Notes: generated from the sequence alone by a model not told the origin. Counted from the first letter of the stretch, positions 17,897-27,489 are shown. The stretch: DNA of 64,000 nucleotides from CAYSPG01 sp964432885 (GCA_964432885.1 CAYSPG010000003.1:124001-188000), one strand, 5' to 3'. Program-made: numbers and translations.

Positions 17897-19948
17897 ATGA
17901 AAAAACTATTATCAATAACTGCACTTACAGCCTTTGCTATTGCGCTTGCCTCATGGACAGGTATTAACCCAACAAAAAGCAACGTAACGGCCGCCAACAA
18001 GCCTATTGACTTAAACAACTTTGATCAATCCGTAAAACCCGGTGACGATTTTTACCAATTTGTAAACGGAGGATGGATAAAAAATAATCCTATACCACCT
18101 GCTGAAACACGGTGGGGAAGTTTTAGCGTACTTGACGAACTTACACGTACACGTTTAAAAACTATTTTAGATGAAATAGAACAAAACACAACTGCTGCAG
18201 CAGGAAGCCCCGAACAAAAAATAAGAGATTTTTATAAAACCGCAATGGACTCTGCCCGTCTTGAAAAAGAGGGAGCAAAGCCATTAAAACCTTTGTTTGA
18301 CAGAGTTGATAAACTTACCGACCTTAATAGTGTGTTTGCCGAAATTGCCTACCTGCATACCATTGGCATACGCCCGTTTTTTACTTTTTATGTGGGGCAG
18401 GACGATAAAAACAGCAGTCAAATGATAGTTAACCTTTTTCAGGGAGGATTGGGCATGCCCGACCGTGATTACTATCTTAAAGATGATAAAGAATCGCTGG
18501 AGTTGAAAGAAAAATACAGACAACATATTGTTAAGATGCTTTCTCTTGCAGGTATAGAGCAACAAGCAGCTAATATGCAGGCACAAAAAATTTTGGAACT
18601 TGAAACCAAAATGGCTGCAGCCTCACGAACGCGTGTAGAACTTCGCGATCCTGAAGCAAATTACAATTTCATGTCGATAGATGAACTATATGCATTAACA
18701 CCAAATTTTGTTTGGGATGTATATTTTGATAAAATTAATGTTTCGGTAGCGAATTTAATTGTTGGTCAGCCAAAATTTTTTAATAGTGTAAGTATGGTAC
18801 TTCAAAACACATCTATTGATGATATAAAAAGTTACCTAAAATGGAATATAATTGACGACCGAGCCGCCACACTAAGCCACGCTTTTGTACAAGCCGATTT
18901 TGATTTTTATCAGGCTACTCTTAGTGGCGCTAAGGAAATGAAACCCCGTTGGAAACGGGTGCTTGGCGCAATGAATGGCACCATGGGCGAGTTGATTGGA
19001 CAGTTGTATGTAAAAAAATATTTTCCTGCCGAATCAAAGATGAAAGTAAACAAGATGGTGGTAAATTTAATAGAAGCATATAAAGAGCGCATTTCATCTC
19101 GTACGTGGATGGCCCCCGAAACAAAAACGGCTGCACTTGCCAAACTTGAAAAAGTAACACGCAAACTGGCTTACCCCGATAAGTGGAGAGATTACAGCAA
19201 CCTAAATGTAGCTACCGAAAGCTATTGCGATAACGTTACCCGTTCTTCGCAATTCTTTTTTAATTACAACATAAACAAACTTGGCAAGCCGGTTGATAAA
19301 TCCGAGTGGGGAATGTCGCCACAAACAATTAATGCGTATTACAATCCCGGCTTTAATGAAATTGTATTTCCGGCCGCAATTATGCAACCTCCTTTTTTCG
19401 ATCCGCATGCCGATGATGCCGTTAACTATGGCGGCATGGGTGCAGTAATTGGTCATGAACTAACCCATGGTTTTGACGATCAGGGAAACCAATATGATGC
19501 TGATGGTAATTTAAAAAACTGGTGGACTGAAGAAGACAAAGCCCGCTTTAAATCAAATACCGATAAACTGGTAAAACAATACTCGTCATACAGTGCGCTT
19601 GATACACTTACTGTAAATGGCCAGCTTACACTTGGCGAAAACATTGCCGACCTTGGAGGCCTAACCATTGCCTACGCAGCATTGCAAAAATCACTTGTCA
19701 ACCAGCCGCGTGTACTCATTGATGGCTTTACTCCTGAGCAGCGCTTGTTTATTTCATTTGCACAGGTGTGGCGCAATAACATTCGCGATGCAGAATTAAA
19801 ACGCAGGTTAAAAACCGACCCGCACTCACCGGGAAAATTTCGCACACTGGGTCCGCTTGCCAATATGCCCGAATTTTACAAAGCCTTTGATGTAAAACCT
19901 GGTGACAAAATGTACATCGCCCCTGAAAACAGGTGCGAAATATGGTAG
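17897..19948 (+). CDS. M13 family metalloendopeptidase (PepO/neprilysin-like)
   Basis: 683 residues. An N-terminal signal peptide (MKKLLSITALTAFAIALASW) precedes the M13 N-domain (DDFYQFVNGGWIKNNPIP is its hallmark). The catalytic domain has VIGHELTHGFDDQG with the HExxH near residue 519, the conserved NAYYNP and FPAAIMQPPFF segments, and ENIADLGG, which supplies the third zinc ligand. The C-terminus ends in CEIW, the family's usual CxxW end. It should cut short peptides in the periplasm. Confidence 0.95.
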   Translation: MKKLLSITALTAFAIALASWTGINPTKSNVTAANKPIDLNNFDQSVKPGDDFYQFVNGGWIKNNPIPPAETRWGSFSVLDELTRTRLKTILDEIEQNTTAAAGSPEQKIRDFYKTAMDSARLEKEGAKPLKPLFDRVDKLTDLNSVFAEIAYLHTIGIRPFFTFYVGQDDKNSSQMIVNLFQGGLGMPDRDYYLKDDKESLELKEKYRQHIVKMLSLAGIEQQAANMQAQKILELETKMAAASRTRVELRDPEANYNFMSIDELYALTPNFVWDVYFDKINVSVANLIVGQPKFFNSVSMVLQNTSIDDIKSYLKWNIIDDRAATLSHAFVQADFDFYQATLSGAKEMKPRWKRVLGAMNGTMGELIGQLYVKKYFPAESKMKVNKMVVNLIEAYKERISSRTWMAPETKTAALAKLEKVTRKLAYPDKWRDYSNLNVATESYCDNVTRSSQFFFNYNINKLGKPVDKSEWGMSPQTINAYYNPGFNEIVFPAAIMQPPFFDPHADDAVNYGGMGAVIGHELTHGFDDQGNQYDADGNLKNWWTEEDKARFKSNTDKLVKQYSSYSALDTLTVNGQLTLGENIADLGGLTIAYAALQKSLVNQPRVLIDGFTPEQRLFISFAQVWRNNIRDAELKRRLKTDPHSPGKFRTLGPLANMPEFYKAFDVKPGDKMYIAPENRCEIW

Positions 19949-19966
19949 TGGTATTTTACTTACCGG

Positions 19967-19997
19967 TTTAAATAGTTTATTTTATCAATTACTTTTG
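19967..19997 (+). promoter_or_regulatory. Promoter of rnpB
   Basis: TACTTTTG (19990-19997) fits TAnnTTTG. A TTTA element (19967-19970) lies 19 nt upstream. The -7 box ends 5 nt before the first base of RNase P RNA helix P1, exactly where transcription should begin. Confidence 0.7.
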
Positions 19998-20002
19998 CAT
20001 TA

Positions 20003-20368
20003 CAAGCCGAGCTGCCGCTTCCCGATTTATCGGGAAGAGGAAAGTCCGGGCAACATAGAGCAACCTGCCTTGTGTTAAACAAGGGTACGGATAAAGCAAT
20101 TTACCCGTAACAGAAAGTGCCACAGAGAATATACTGTTCCGGCTTTGCCGGAACGAGAGTGAAAACGTGAGGTAAGAGCTCACGGGCAAAGATGGTAACA
20201 CCTTTGCAAGGTAAACCTCAGGTGTTGAAAGACCACGTATATCACATTTTTAAAACGGCTCGTTTTAATTTTTCGCTCAGGCGGAAATGATGTGAAGGGT
20301 AGGTCGCATCAGATAAATGGCAGTATGTTTTACGCAAGTAAAATAACAGAACCCGGCTTACAGGCTTG
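20003..20368 (+). ncRNA. rnpB: RNase P RNA, bacterial type A
   Basis: About 366 nt. It has the universal P4/CR-I element GAGGAAAGTCCGGGC (20037-20051), the GGTAAACCTC segment, AGGTCGCATCAGATAAATGG and the 3' element ACAGAACCCGGCTTAC (20346-20361), which pairs back to form P4. P1 is closed by CAAGCC (20003-20008) with GGCTTG (20363-20368). Hairpins such as TTCCCGATTTATCGGGAA (P3) and TTCCGGCTTTGCCGGAA (P12) are visible. A run of eight T follows directly, so P1 plus the T run may also end transcription. This is the catalytic RNA that matures tRNA 5' ends. Confidence 0.97.
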
Positions 20369-20433
20369 TTTTTTTTAGTAGAATTTGGATAATTAATTTT
20401 AGCACTCAGGTTGCCTGTACGCGCATCACTTTT

Positions 20434-21252
20434 TTATGCAATGGCCTTGCGTATTTTGCACAACGAAAACAATAACTCTTCCAGCAAATCAAGGCGCAGC
20501 ATATTGGCACCATCGCTAAGTGCTTTTGCAGGTTCGGGATGTGTTTCAATAAAAATACCATCGGCACCGGCAGCAATTCCTGCACGTGCAATGGTAGTAA
20601 TCATTTCGGGTTTTCCTCCGGTTACACCGCCCGGCTGGTTAGGCTGTTGCAGTGAATGTGTAATGTCAAGAATTACCGGGACATTGTTTTTTTTCATCTC
20701 CGGAATTCCGCGCATATCCACCACCATGTCGCCATAACCTAACATGGTACCTCGCTCGGTTAGCATTACATTATTGTTTCCTGCATTTCGCACTTTTTCC
20801 ACAGCAAACTTCATGGATTCAGGAGCCAGAAACTGTCCTTTTTTAATGTTTACATGTTTGCCGGTTTTTGCGGCTGCCACCAACAAGTCGGTTTGGCGGC
20901 AAAGAAATGCCGGAATCTGCAGCACATCAACATACTTTGCAGCAAGTGCCGCTTCATGGCTTTCGTGAATATCGGTTACCACCGGAATAGTAAATTTATT
21001 TTTTACAGCCTCCAGAATTTGCAATCCTTTTTCATCGCCAATGCCTGTAAACGAATCGTTGCGCGACCGGTTGGCTTTGCGGTAACTGGCTTTAAATACA
21101 TAAGGTATTTGCAACCTGTTGGTAATCTCAACTATTTTTTCGGCAATAGAAAAACAAATTTCTTCTGACTCAACCACACACGGGCCTGCCAGCAAAAAAA
21201 AGTTTCCTGAATCAGTGTGTTTTATGTTTGAAATATTTTTTACAATCGTCAT
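20434..21252 (-). CDS. kdsA: 3-deoxy-8-phosphooctulonate (KDO-8-P) synthase
   Basis: 272 residues, typical length. It shows LLAGPCVVESEE near the N-terminus, FKASYRKANRSR (PEP and arabinose-5-phosphate binding), TDIHE, QIPAFLCRQTDLL, KKGQFLAP, DITHSLQQPNQPGG and the C-terminal DGIFIETHP. It condenses PEP with arabinose 5-phosphate to KDO 8-phosphate for lipopolysaccharide core synthesis. It is the last gene of the minus-strand group that starts with the BatA-like gene, and it converges with rnpB. Confidence 0.97.
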   Translation of the reverse strand: MTIVKNISNIKHTDSGNFFLLAGPCVVESEEICFSIAEKIVEITNRLQIPYVFKASYRKANRSRNDSFTGIGDEKGLQILEAVKNKFTIPVVTDIHESHEAALAAKYVDVLQIPAFLCRQTDLLVAAAKTGKHVNIKKGQFLAPESMKFAVEKVRNAGNNNVMLTERGTMLGYGDMVVDMRGIPEMKKNNVPVILDITHSLQQPNQPGGVTGGKPEMITTIARAGIAAGADGIFIETHPEPAKALSDGANMLRLDLLEELLFSLCKIRKAIA

Positions 21253-21263
21253 CTTTTTTTATT

Positions 21264-22430
21264 CTATTCAATGTACAAAACTAAACCTTTTAAATATTCT
21301 CCTTCGGGATGATAAACCGATATGGGATGATCGGCAGGCTGCGATAGCTGTTGTAATATTTTTATTTGACGGTTTGCCTGCAATGAACTTTGGAAAATTA
21401 TTTTTCGGAATAAGTTTTTATCTACTGCCTGCGAACAGGAAAAGGTAAAAACCACCGACCCTGCTTTAGCTTGTTTAAACACGGCTGTGTTTAGGTTGCG
21501 GTAGCCAATCATGGCACGGGCTGTTGCGTCAAGATGTTTGGCAAAGGCAGGTGGGTCAACCACCCAAACGTCATACGCATTAATGTTTTGTTTTAAAAAA
21601 TCAAAAACATCTTCGCAAAAAAACAGGTGATTAGAAAAATTATTTATCTCTACATTTTTAAGTGCCCACTGCTCTGCTTTTTTTGAACTGTCAACCGAAT
21701 GTACCATTGACGCACCTGCATTTAAAGCACTTACCGAAAAGCCTCCGCTGTACGAAAAAAGATTTACTACCTTTTTGTTTTTACAATAAAACTGAAGCTG
21801 GTTTCTGTTTTCGCGCTGGTCGTTAAAAAAACCGGTTTTTTGTCCTTCAACCCAGTTTACATAATACTTCAGTCCGTTTTCGGTTACTATATCCTCAGCT
21901 CGGTTACCTGTCAAAAAGCGTGATGCATCAGGAGGGCTAAAAAAATTATCATCGCTTTTATCATAAATGCAATCAATAAATGGAAGTACGTTTTGTATTG
22001 CATTTGTTATTTCGTTTCTCAATTTGAATATGCCGGTGGCATGTGCCTGCACAATGGCGGTGGTGTTATATATATCTACAATCAGCCCCGAAATGCCATC
22101 GCCTTCGCCATGAATAAGTCTAAAGGCATTGGTAACAGGATTTTTAATAAGGTTAAGTTTAGCGCGCACATCAACGGCTGCTTTTATTTTGCTTTCCCAA
22201 AAAGAGCTATCAATGTTTTCTTCTTTAAACGACAGTATTCTAACCGCAATGCTGCTGTGGTGATAAAATCCGCATGCAATAAACTTTTTATCGGCAGTAT
22301 ATACGTTTACCAGGTTGCCTTCTTCAATTTGGTTTTCGGCTTTTAATAGTGCACCCGAAAAAATCCAGGGATGAAAATTAAGTACGCTTCGTTCTTTTCC
22401 TTTTTTAAGAAAAACTTTTGGATAGGTCAT
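21264..22430 (-). CDS. RlmI-type SAM-dependent methyltransferase (PUA + Rossmann)
   Basis: 388 residues. An N-terminal PUA domain (about 1-75; HPWIFSGALLKAENQIEEGNLVNVY) is followed by the methyltransferase domain with VVNLFSYSGGFSVSALNAGA (SAM site) and VVDPPAFAK (catalytic motif IV). E. coli RlmI methylates cytosine 1962 of 23S rRNA; the same target is likely but not proven here. It lies 11 bases upstream of kdsA and 29 bases downstream of the dihydroorotase-like gene. Confidence 0.92.
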   Translation of the reverse strand: MTYPKVFLKKGKERSVLNFHPWIFSGALLKAENQIEEGNLVNVYTADKKFIACGFYHHSSIAVRILSFKEENIDSSFWESKIKAAVDVRAKLNLIKNPVTNAFRLIHGEGDGISGLIVDIYNTTAIVQAHATGIFKLRNEITNAIQNVLPFIDCIYDKSDDNFFSPPDASRFLTGNRAEDIVTENGLKYYVNWVEGQKTGFFNDQRENRNQLQFYCKNKKVVNLFSYSGGFSVSALNAGASMVHSVDSSKKAEQWALKNVEINNFSNHLFFCEDVFDFLKQNINAYDVWVVDPPAFAKHLDATARAMIGYRNLNTAVFKQAKAGSVVFTFSCSQAVDKNLFRKIIFQSSLQANRQIKILQQLSQPADHPISVYHPEGEYLKGLVLYIE

Positions 22431-22459
22431 AAAAAATGTGGTATGCGGAAACTACAACG

Positions 22460-23737
22460 TTATAGCCCGAAACTTTTATTATTGTTTATTACACCAATAA
22501 CTTTTCCTGTAAAGGACTTACCGATAAACGGAGAGTTTTTTGATTTGGAATAAATATCGTCCTCGGTAAATGTCCATTCGGTTTCCGTATCAAAAATGGT
22601 AAGGTTGGCAATAGCGTCAACTTCAATTAATGGAACCTCAAGTTTTAAAGCAGCGCGGGGGCCGCTAACAAATTTATCAAGTAAGGTTTCGGTTTCAATT
22701 TGATTTTTAAATGCGGTATTGGCAACTGCAAATGCAGTTTCAAGACCTATAATTCCATGGGCGGCAAATTCAAACTCTACATTTTTAGATTCTGTTTCGT
22801 GGGGCGAGTGGTCGCTGCAAATGGCGTCAATGGTGCCATCCATTATTCCTTTTTTCAGTGCCTGTATATCGGCCTTGCTTCTGAATGGGGGCTTAACCTT
22901 TAAATTGCTGTTAAAGGTTTGTAATTGGGTGTCATCAATCAAAAGGTGATGCGCGCTTACGTCTGCCGTTACATCAATGCCTTTTGCTTTTGCCTGCTTA
23001 ATAAGGCTTACACTGCCGGCAGTAGATATGCAGCTTACATGCAAATGCCCGCCTGCGTATTCGCACAACCGCAGGGCTTTGCTCAATGCAATTTCTTCGG
23101 CCACAGCAGGCGAGCCTTTCATACCTGTAAAAACACTGGTGATGCCTTCGTTGATAAGCGAATGGTGGCTGATGGAAGGATCGTCAGCAAAAACAATGAT
23201 GGTTGAATTAAAGTTGGAAGCATATTGCAACGAACGCACCATTAAGCCCGCATCGGTTACCGGTTTTTTATCATCGGTAAATGCAACTGCGCCTGCCGTG
23301 TGCATATCGTACATTTCTGTCATGTCGGTTCCGTTGCGGTTGGTGGTAAGGCATCCGGCCACATAAGCATCCACAAGGCTGTTTTTGCTTTTGCTTTGTA
23401 TAAATTCCACATCCGATTTTGATTGTATGGGCTGCGATGTGCTGGGCATTATAAGCACAGCGGTAAAGCCGCCTGCAGCTGCTGCTTTAAGTCCCGATTG
23501 CAAATCCTCTTTGTATTCATCACCCGGTTCCCTAAAATTTACTTTTACATCCATCCAGCCGGGCGAAATAAAATATTTTTTAGCGTCAATGGTTTTTATG
23601 CCTTCTGGAATTTCGGAGGCTGGTATGGATGCGGATATAGATTTTATTTTTCCGTTTACAATTAAGAGGTCACGCGTTTTGCCATGAAGCGGGCTGTTGC
23701 TGTTAATGATGCGTGCCGATTTTAGTAATATATCCAT
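22460..23737 (-). CDS. Dihydroorotase-like protein, probably catalytically inactive
   Basis: 425 residues of amidohydrolase type, clearly related to class I dihydroorotases (FREPGDEYKEDL, AVAFTDDKKPV, GSPAVAEEIALSKAL, VTADVSAHHLL, SDHSPHE). The metal site is broken. The usual HxH after the first strand is K65-V-N67 (DVKVNFREPG). The second His of the HIxHVST motif is Cys236 (HLHVSCIST). The His normally before the acidic pair near 185 is absent (IIVFADDPS). D309 remains. It therefore resembles the non-catalytic PyrC' proteins that support aspartate carbamoyltransferase, and a separate active PyrC should exist elsewhere. Many Bacteroidota carry this form annotated simply as dihydroorotase. Confidence 0.88.
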   Translation of the reverse strand: MDILLKSARIINSNSPLHGKTRDLLIVNGKIKSISASIPASEIPEGIKTIDAKKYFISPGWMDVKVNFREPGDEYKEDLQSGLKAAAAGGFTAVLIMPSTSQPIQSKSDVEFIQSKSKNSLVDAYVAGCLTTNRNGTDMTEMYDMHTAGAVAFTDDKKPVTDAGLMVRSLQYASNFNSTIIVFADDPSISHHSLINEGITSVFTGMKGSPAVAEEIALSKALRLCEYAGGHLHVSCISTAGSVSLIKQAKAKGIDVTADVSAHHLLIDDTQLQTFNSNLKVKPPFRSKADIQALKKGIMDGTIDAICSDHSPHETESKNVEFEFAAHGIIGLETAFAVANTAFKNQIETETLLDKFVSGPRAALKLEVPLIEVDAIANLTIFDTETEWTFTEDDIYSKSKNSPFIGKSFTGKVIGVINNNKSFGL

Positions 23738-23746
23738 AGGGTAATT

Positions 23747-25786
23747 TTATAATAAACGTAACAACACAATTTCTGCTCCTAAAAAAATTAAAACAAGTAT
23801 AATGCAATATTTCCAAAGGCTTACTCCACTGTTTATTTCTTTTATGTATTTGCCTATGGACGCAACGTTATTACTTACCATATTAAATTGCTTAAACATA
23901 CCGTTGCTGAACGATGTATTTATTTCTTCGGTGGTAAAGTACTCTGACGTTGATTCGTTACGATTGTAGTTTAGCGATAGGGTGCCAATTAAACTATCGG
24001 TGCCTGTAATTAAATCATAACTGCCGGCTTCGGTAAGTTCGGTGGGAATTATAACCTGGCTTTCATTGGGTGTAACTTTTATTTCCGGTATAAAATCATA
24101 CTGCGCTTTTTTGTTTACCAAATGCACCACATTGCCTGCAGTAACAGGATACAATAGGGTGGAAGAATTTTTTTTGCCCAGTGTAAGGGATTGTTCATAG
24201 GCGGGTATGCTAAGCAATGCTGTTTTAAAAACCACCGGCACAAACAATGCATGATTTACAAAATTGCCTGCGGCCGGTTGTGCTGCAGCAGCAAACAGGT
24301 AAACACTCCCTTTACCAAACCTGTAGCGGCATAAAAACGGATTGGCTCCTTGCAGGCGCATAAGCACTTCGCGGTTTGATTGAATACCGGATGACAATTG
24401 ATAATGCGAACTTACATCGGGCATATTCATGTTTTGCTGTACGTTATCAAACACGTTTTGAAACAATTCATTTTCAAAATCTATGCGGCTTACTTTATCG
24501 GCATTGTAATTTATTGTAACCAAATCATCTGCATGCAAATTGCTGGTTAGCGCAGTATAGCCTCCCGGTGCTATGGCTGTATCCGGAAAAATCACCAGCG
24601 TGCCCCCCCTGTTTACAAATCGGGCAAGTTCATCGCTCATGCCGGAAGGCACTTCTTTAAGATCGGTAAGCACGATGGTGTTTTTTTTACCAAACAGCGA
24701 AAAATCAATAGCGCCTGATTTTGAAAAGGTGTAATCAATAATAGAATTGCTGTTAAACAAGGTGCGCACATATTCATTTTCCGATGCTCCAATATGGTAA
24801 ACATTAATTTTTTCGGCAACACGAAATGAGAAATAATATGTATCGTCAAACGTTATGGGGTTATCGTTAATGCTTACCTGTGCATGTTGCCAGCCGGGTT
24901 GCGAGATGGTAAAACTTATTTTTATTACTGCTTCGCCACCCTTAGGTACGGTTACTGACGTGGCCGATTTTTGAACTTCGTTTATCAAAAACTTAACCGG
25001 CACCTCGGCAGCTTCAGGGTTGCCGGTGTTTTTAAACATTACGTTAAGCTCTGCAGCCACATTAAGTTGTATTACGGGGGAGGATAGCCAGCACGAATCT
25101 ATAAATACGTTGCCCGTTTGCGTGCTGCTAAGTTGCACCGCATTAAGCACAAGGGTGGTATCGGCAGCGGGCAACTGGCTAAAAAAAGTTTTTTGAAAAT
25201 CGCTAAACCAAAATGCCGTTTTGTTTTTAAGGTTACTTCGGTTTAACGCATCCTGCTGGCGGGTAAGCACCCCTTTTGCCGTTCGCGAAACAGGAGATAT
25301 TTTTATTTTATCAATCGCATCCATCAGTTCTTCTTTGCTTAACAGGCGCTGTTGCTGGCCCCAAAAATCGTTGGTGAGCAACTGAAACTGCGTGCTTGCA
25401 CCAAACGCACCGGCTGTTTCACGGGCTTTGGTTTTGGCTTCGTCAAGCAGGTTGCCTTCTGCCGATAATCCCTGCATGCTAAACGAATTATCAACGTAAA
25501 GGCTTACCACCTGATTGGCATCAGCCATTGCATTTTTATTTTTTGGAATAAACGGTTGCGCAAATGCAAGCACCAAAAAACATACTGCCAATATGCGCAT
25601 TAGCAGCACCAGCAAGTGTTTTAGCTTGCTTTGGCTTTGCGTTTGGTCTTTTAGCTCTTTTAAAAACCTAACATTGGTAAAATCAACTTTTTTATACCGC
25701 CTGAAATTAAATAGATGAATAATTACCGGTATGGCAACCAGCGATAGCAAATACAAAAAAGCAGGGTTTACAAACTGAACAGGCAT
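23747..25786 (-). CDS. BatA-like membrane protein with aerotolerance-type N-terminal domain
   Basis: 679 residues. The N-terminus (FVNPAFLYLLSLVAIPVIIHLFNFRRYKKVDFTNVRFL) is the BatA/aerotolerance domain, with a second membrane span at about 57-77. A VWA-like region follows (VVSLYVDNSFSMQGLSAEGNLLDEAK), then beta-rich periplasmic sequence and a C-terminal membrane span (LWKYCIILVLIFLGAEIVLLRLL). Family members are widespread in Bacteroidota with no settled function. It is first in a four-gene minus-strand run (this gene, dihydroorotase-like, RlmI-type, kdsA) with gaps of 9-29 bases. Confidence 0.88.
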   Translation of the reverse strand: MPVQFVNPAFLYLLSLVAIPVIIHLFNFRRYKKVDFTNVRFLKELKDQTQSQSKLKHLLVLLMRILAVCFLVLAFAQPFIPKNKNAMADANQVVSLYVDNSFSMQGLSAEGNLLDEAKTKARETAGAFGASTQFQLLTNDFWGQQQRLLSKEELMDAIDKIKISPVSRTAKGVLTRQQDALNRSNLKNKTAFWFSDFQKTFFSQLPAADTTLVLNAVQLSSTQTGNVFIDSCWLSSPVIQLNVAAELNVMFKNTGNPEAAEVPVKFLINEVQKSATSVTVPKGGEAVIKISFTISQPGWQHAQVSINDNPITFDDTYYFSFRVAEKINVYHIGASENEYVRTLFNSNSIIDYTFSKSGAIDFSLFGKKNTIVLTDLKEVPSGMSDELARFVNRGGTLVIFPDTAIAPGGYTALTSNLHADDLVTINYNADKVSRIDFENELFQNVFDNVQQNMNMPDVSSHYQLSSGIQSNREVLMRLQGANPFLCRYRFGKGSVYLFAAAAQPAAGNFVNHALFVPVVFKTALLSIPAYEQSLTLGKKNSSTLLYPVTAGNVVHLVNKKAQYDFIPEIKVTPNESQVIIPTELTEAGSYDLITGTDSLIGTLSLNYNRNESTSEYFTTEEINTSFSNGMFKQFNMVSNNVASIGKYIKEINSGVSLWKYCIILVLIFLGAEIVLLRLL

Positions 25787-25803
25787 TTATTTTAAACGTG
25801 CGC

Positions 25804-25811
25804 CAAAGGTA
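25804..25811 (-). promoter_or_regulatory. Probable -7 box (TACCTTTG) of the BatA-kdsA group
   Basis: TACCTTTG on the minus strand, 18-25 nt upstream of the BatA-like start, fits TAnnTTTG. No convincing -33 element is visible at the right distance. Confidence 0.45.
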
Positions 25812-25946
25812 GCAAATGGTATCAAAGTGGGGTGGTGTAGGGGGGGGAGGCTTTAGTTATTTGTAACCTCTTTTCAATTCATGCGTAAAACCCACATCAA
25901 TGTGGCGCATTTTATGCTGCCGGTTTTAAAAATAAAATTAATACAA

Positions 25947-27341
25947 ATGAGAAAACTTAAATTAACTCCCCGTCAAAAGCAGCGCATTTCATTTAAACAA
26001 ATTGCGGTTGCTTCATCGCTGGGCATGGCAGCACTGGCCATCGGATTTACTGTTTTTAACAGCGGTATGCTGCAATCCGAAAAAGCAGTTGCCAATAACG
26101 ATAAAAAATTAAATACAAAAGCCTTTATCGAACAGGGCGATGAACTGTTTTATTCTGACTTTCCGGAATACGAACAGGCCATACCGCATTACGAACAGGC
26201 CATTAAAACCGAGCCGGCCAATGCCGAACTTAATTACAAGCTGGGCGTATGCTATCTAAACTCGCACAATAAGTTTAAGGCCAAAGATTATTTATTGCAT
26301 GCCGAAGAGCTGGACCCTAAAATAGAGCCCGTAATAAATTTTTACATAGGGCGCAGTTATCATATACATGCCGAGTTTGACAAGGCCATAGCTGCATACA
26401 CCAAGTTTTTGGGTACCGAAAACACCGAGCTGCATGTGCAGGCAAAAAAATTAATTGCCGAATGCGAAAATGGAAAAGAGCTTATTAAACATCCTGTAAA
26501 TATTTCGGTGCAAAACCTGGGCGCTGCCGTTAACAGCATGTACCCCGACTACGCTCCCTATATTTCGTCTGATGAAAACCTGCTGCTTTTTACATCACGC
26601 AGACCCGACACCTATGGCGGCAAAAGCGATGATTTTGACGGGGTATATTTTGAAGATATTTATGAAAGCACCCAAAAGGGCGCTGTATGGCAGCAGGCAA
26701 AAAATGCGGGCGAACCGGTAAACACACCCACCCACGATGCCGTTGCCGGCATATCAGCCGATGGTAAAACCATGTTTGTGTTTAAAGGCGACCGTAACGA
26801 TGGCGACATATTGGTTTCAAAACTAGATAAAGGCGTATGGAGCACACCGGCAAGTATTGGCAAAAACATTAACTCAAAGTACCACGAAAGCACAGCCACC
26901 CTATCGGCTGATGGCAATACCCTGTACTTTATAAGTGACAGGCCCGGGGCTGCCGGTGGGCGCGATATTTTTAAATCAACCTGGGATGCTGCTAAAAGCG
27001 AATGGATGAAACCCGAAAATGCAGGGGCTGAAATTAATACCCCTTATGATGAGGAAGGTGTTTTTCTGCATCCCGATGGCAATACGCTTTACTTTTCGTC
27101 AAAAGGCCACAACACCATGGGGGGATATGACATTTTTGTAAGCAAACTCGAAAACGGGGTTTGGCAAAAGCCGGTAAACATTGGATATCCTATTAACTCG
27201 CCCGATGATGATGTGTTTTTTACGGTTTCAAAAAACGGGCATGCCTATTATACCTCCATTCAAAAAGACGGGTATGGCGATAAGGATGTGTATAAAATAA
27301 TGTTTGATGGTGGTAATTTAAGTTCGGAGGCAAAAAAATAA
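25947..27341 (+). CDS. Membrane-anchored TPR + PD40 beta-propeller protein
   Basis: 465 residues from MRKLKLTPRQ. A single N-terminal span (about 18-38) is followed by TPR units (AIPHYEQAIKTEPANAELNYKLGVCYL and on, about 60-175), then PD40/WD40-like propeller repeats (YAPYISSDENLLLFTSRRPDTYGG; ATLSADGNTLYFISDRPGAAGGRDIF; VFLHPDGNTLYFSSKGHNTMGGYDIF). It resembles the N-terminal two thirds of PorE-type T9SS-associated proteins such as the one at 45539, but it stops before any carboxypeptidase-regulatory or OmpA domain. A peptidoglycan-anchoring role is thus not expected. The ATG at 25947 is preferred over 25881, which would add 22 residues without family character. Confidence 0.85.
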   Translation: MRKLKLTPRQKQRISFKQIAVASSLGMAALAIGFTVFNSGMLQSEKAVANNDKKLNTKAFIEQGDELFYSDFPEYEQAIPHYEQAIKTEPANAELNYKLGVCYLNSHNKFKAKDYLLHAEELDPKIEPVINFYIGRSYHIHAEFDKAIAAYTKFLGTENTELHVQAKKLIAECENGKELIKHPVNISVQNLGAAVNSMYPDYAPYISSDENLLLFTSRRPDTYGGKSDDFDGVYFEDIYESTQKGAVWQQAKNAGEPVNTPTHDAVAGISADGKTMFVFKGDRNDGDILVSKLDKGVWSTPASIGKNINSKYHESTATLSADGNTLYFISDRPGAAGGRDIFKSTWDAAKSEWMKPENAGAEINTPYDEEGVFLHPDGNTLYFSSKGHNTMGGYDIFVSKLENGVWQKPVNIGYPINSPDDDVFFTVSKNGHAYYTSIQKDGYGDKDVYKIMFDGGNLSSEAKK

Positions 27342-27446
27342 TTTTTTGGTTCATTACAATTAATGGCTTGCCTTTTTATACCACAAAACAGGTAAATACC
27401 TGAAAATTAAAAAATAATCCGTTTCGCTCATAAGATTTTTTCTTTT

Positions 27447-27489
27447 CCTTAGGCGGGTTTATTTCCGCTTAGGGTTTTTTATTTTTTTT
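27447..27489 (+). terminator. Rho-independent terminator
   Basis: Stem CCTTAGGCGG / CCGCTTAGGG with two G-U pairs and an 8-nt loop, followed by an almost pure T run. It lies 106 bases after the TPR/PD40 stop. Confidence 0.7.

Noticed and set aside
19989..20201. A 70-codon open frame on the minus strand
   Set aside because: It lies within rnpB, which is certain from its conserved RNA elements.
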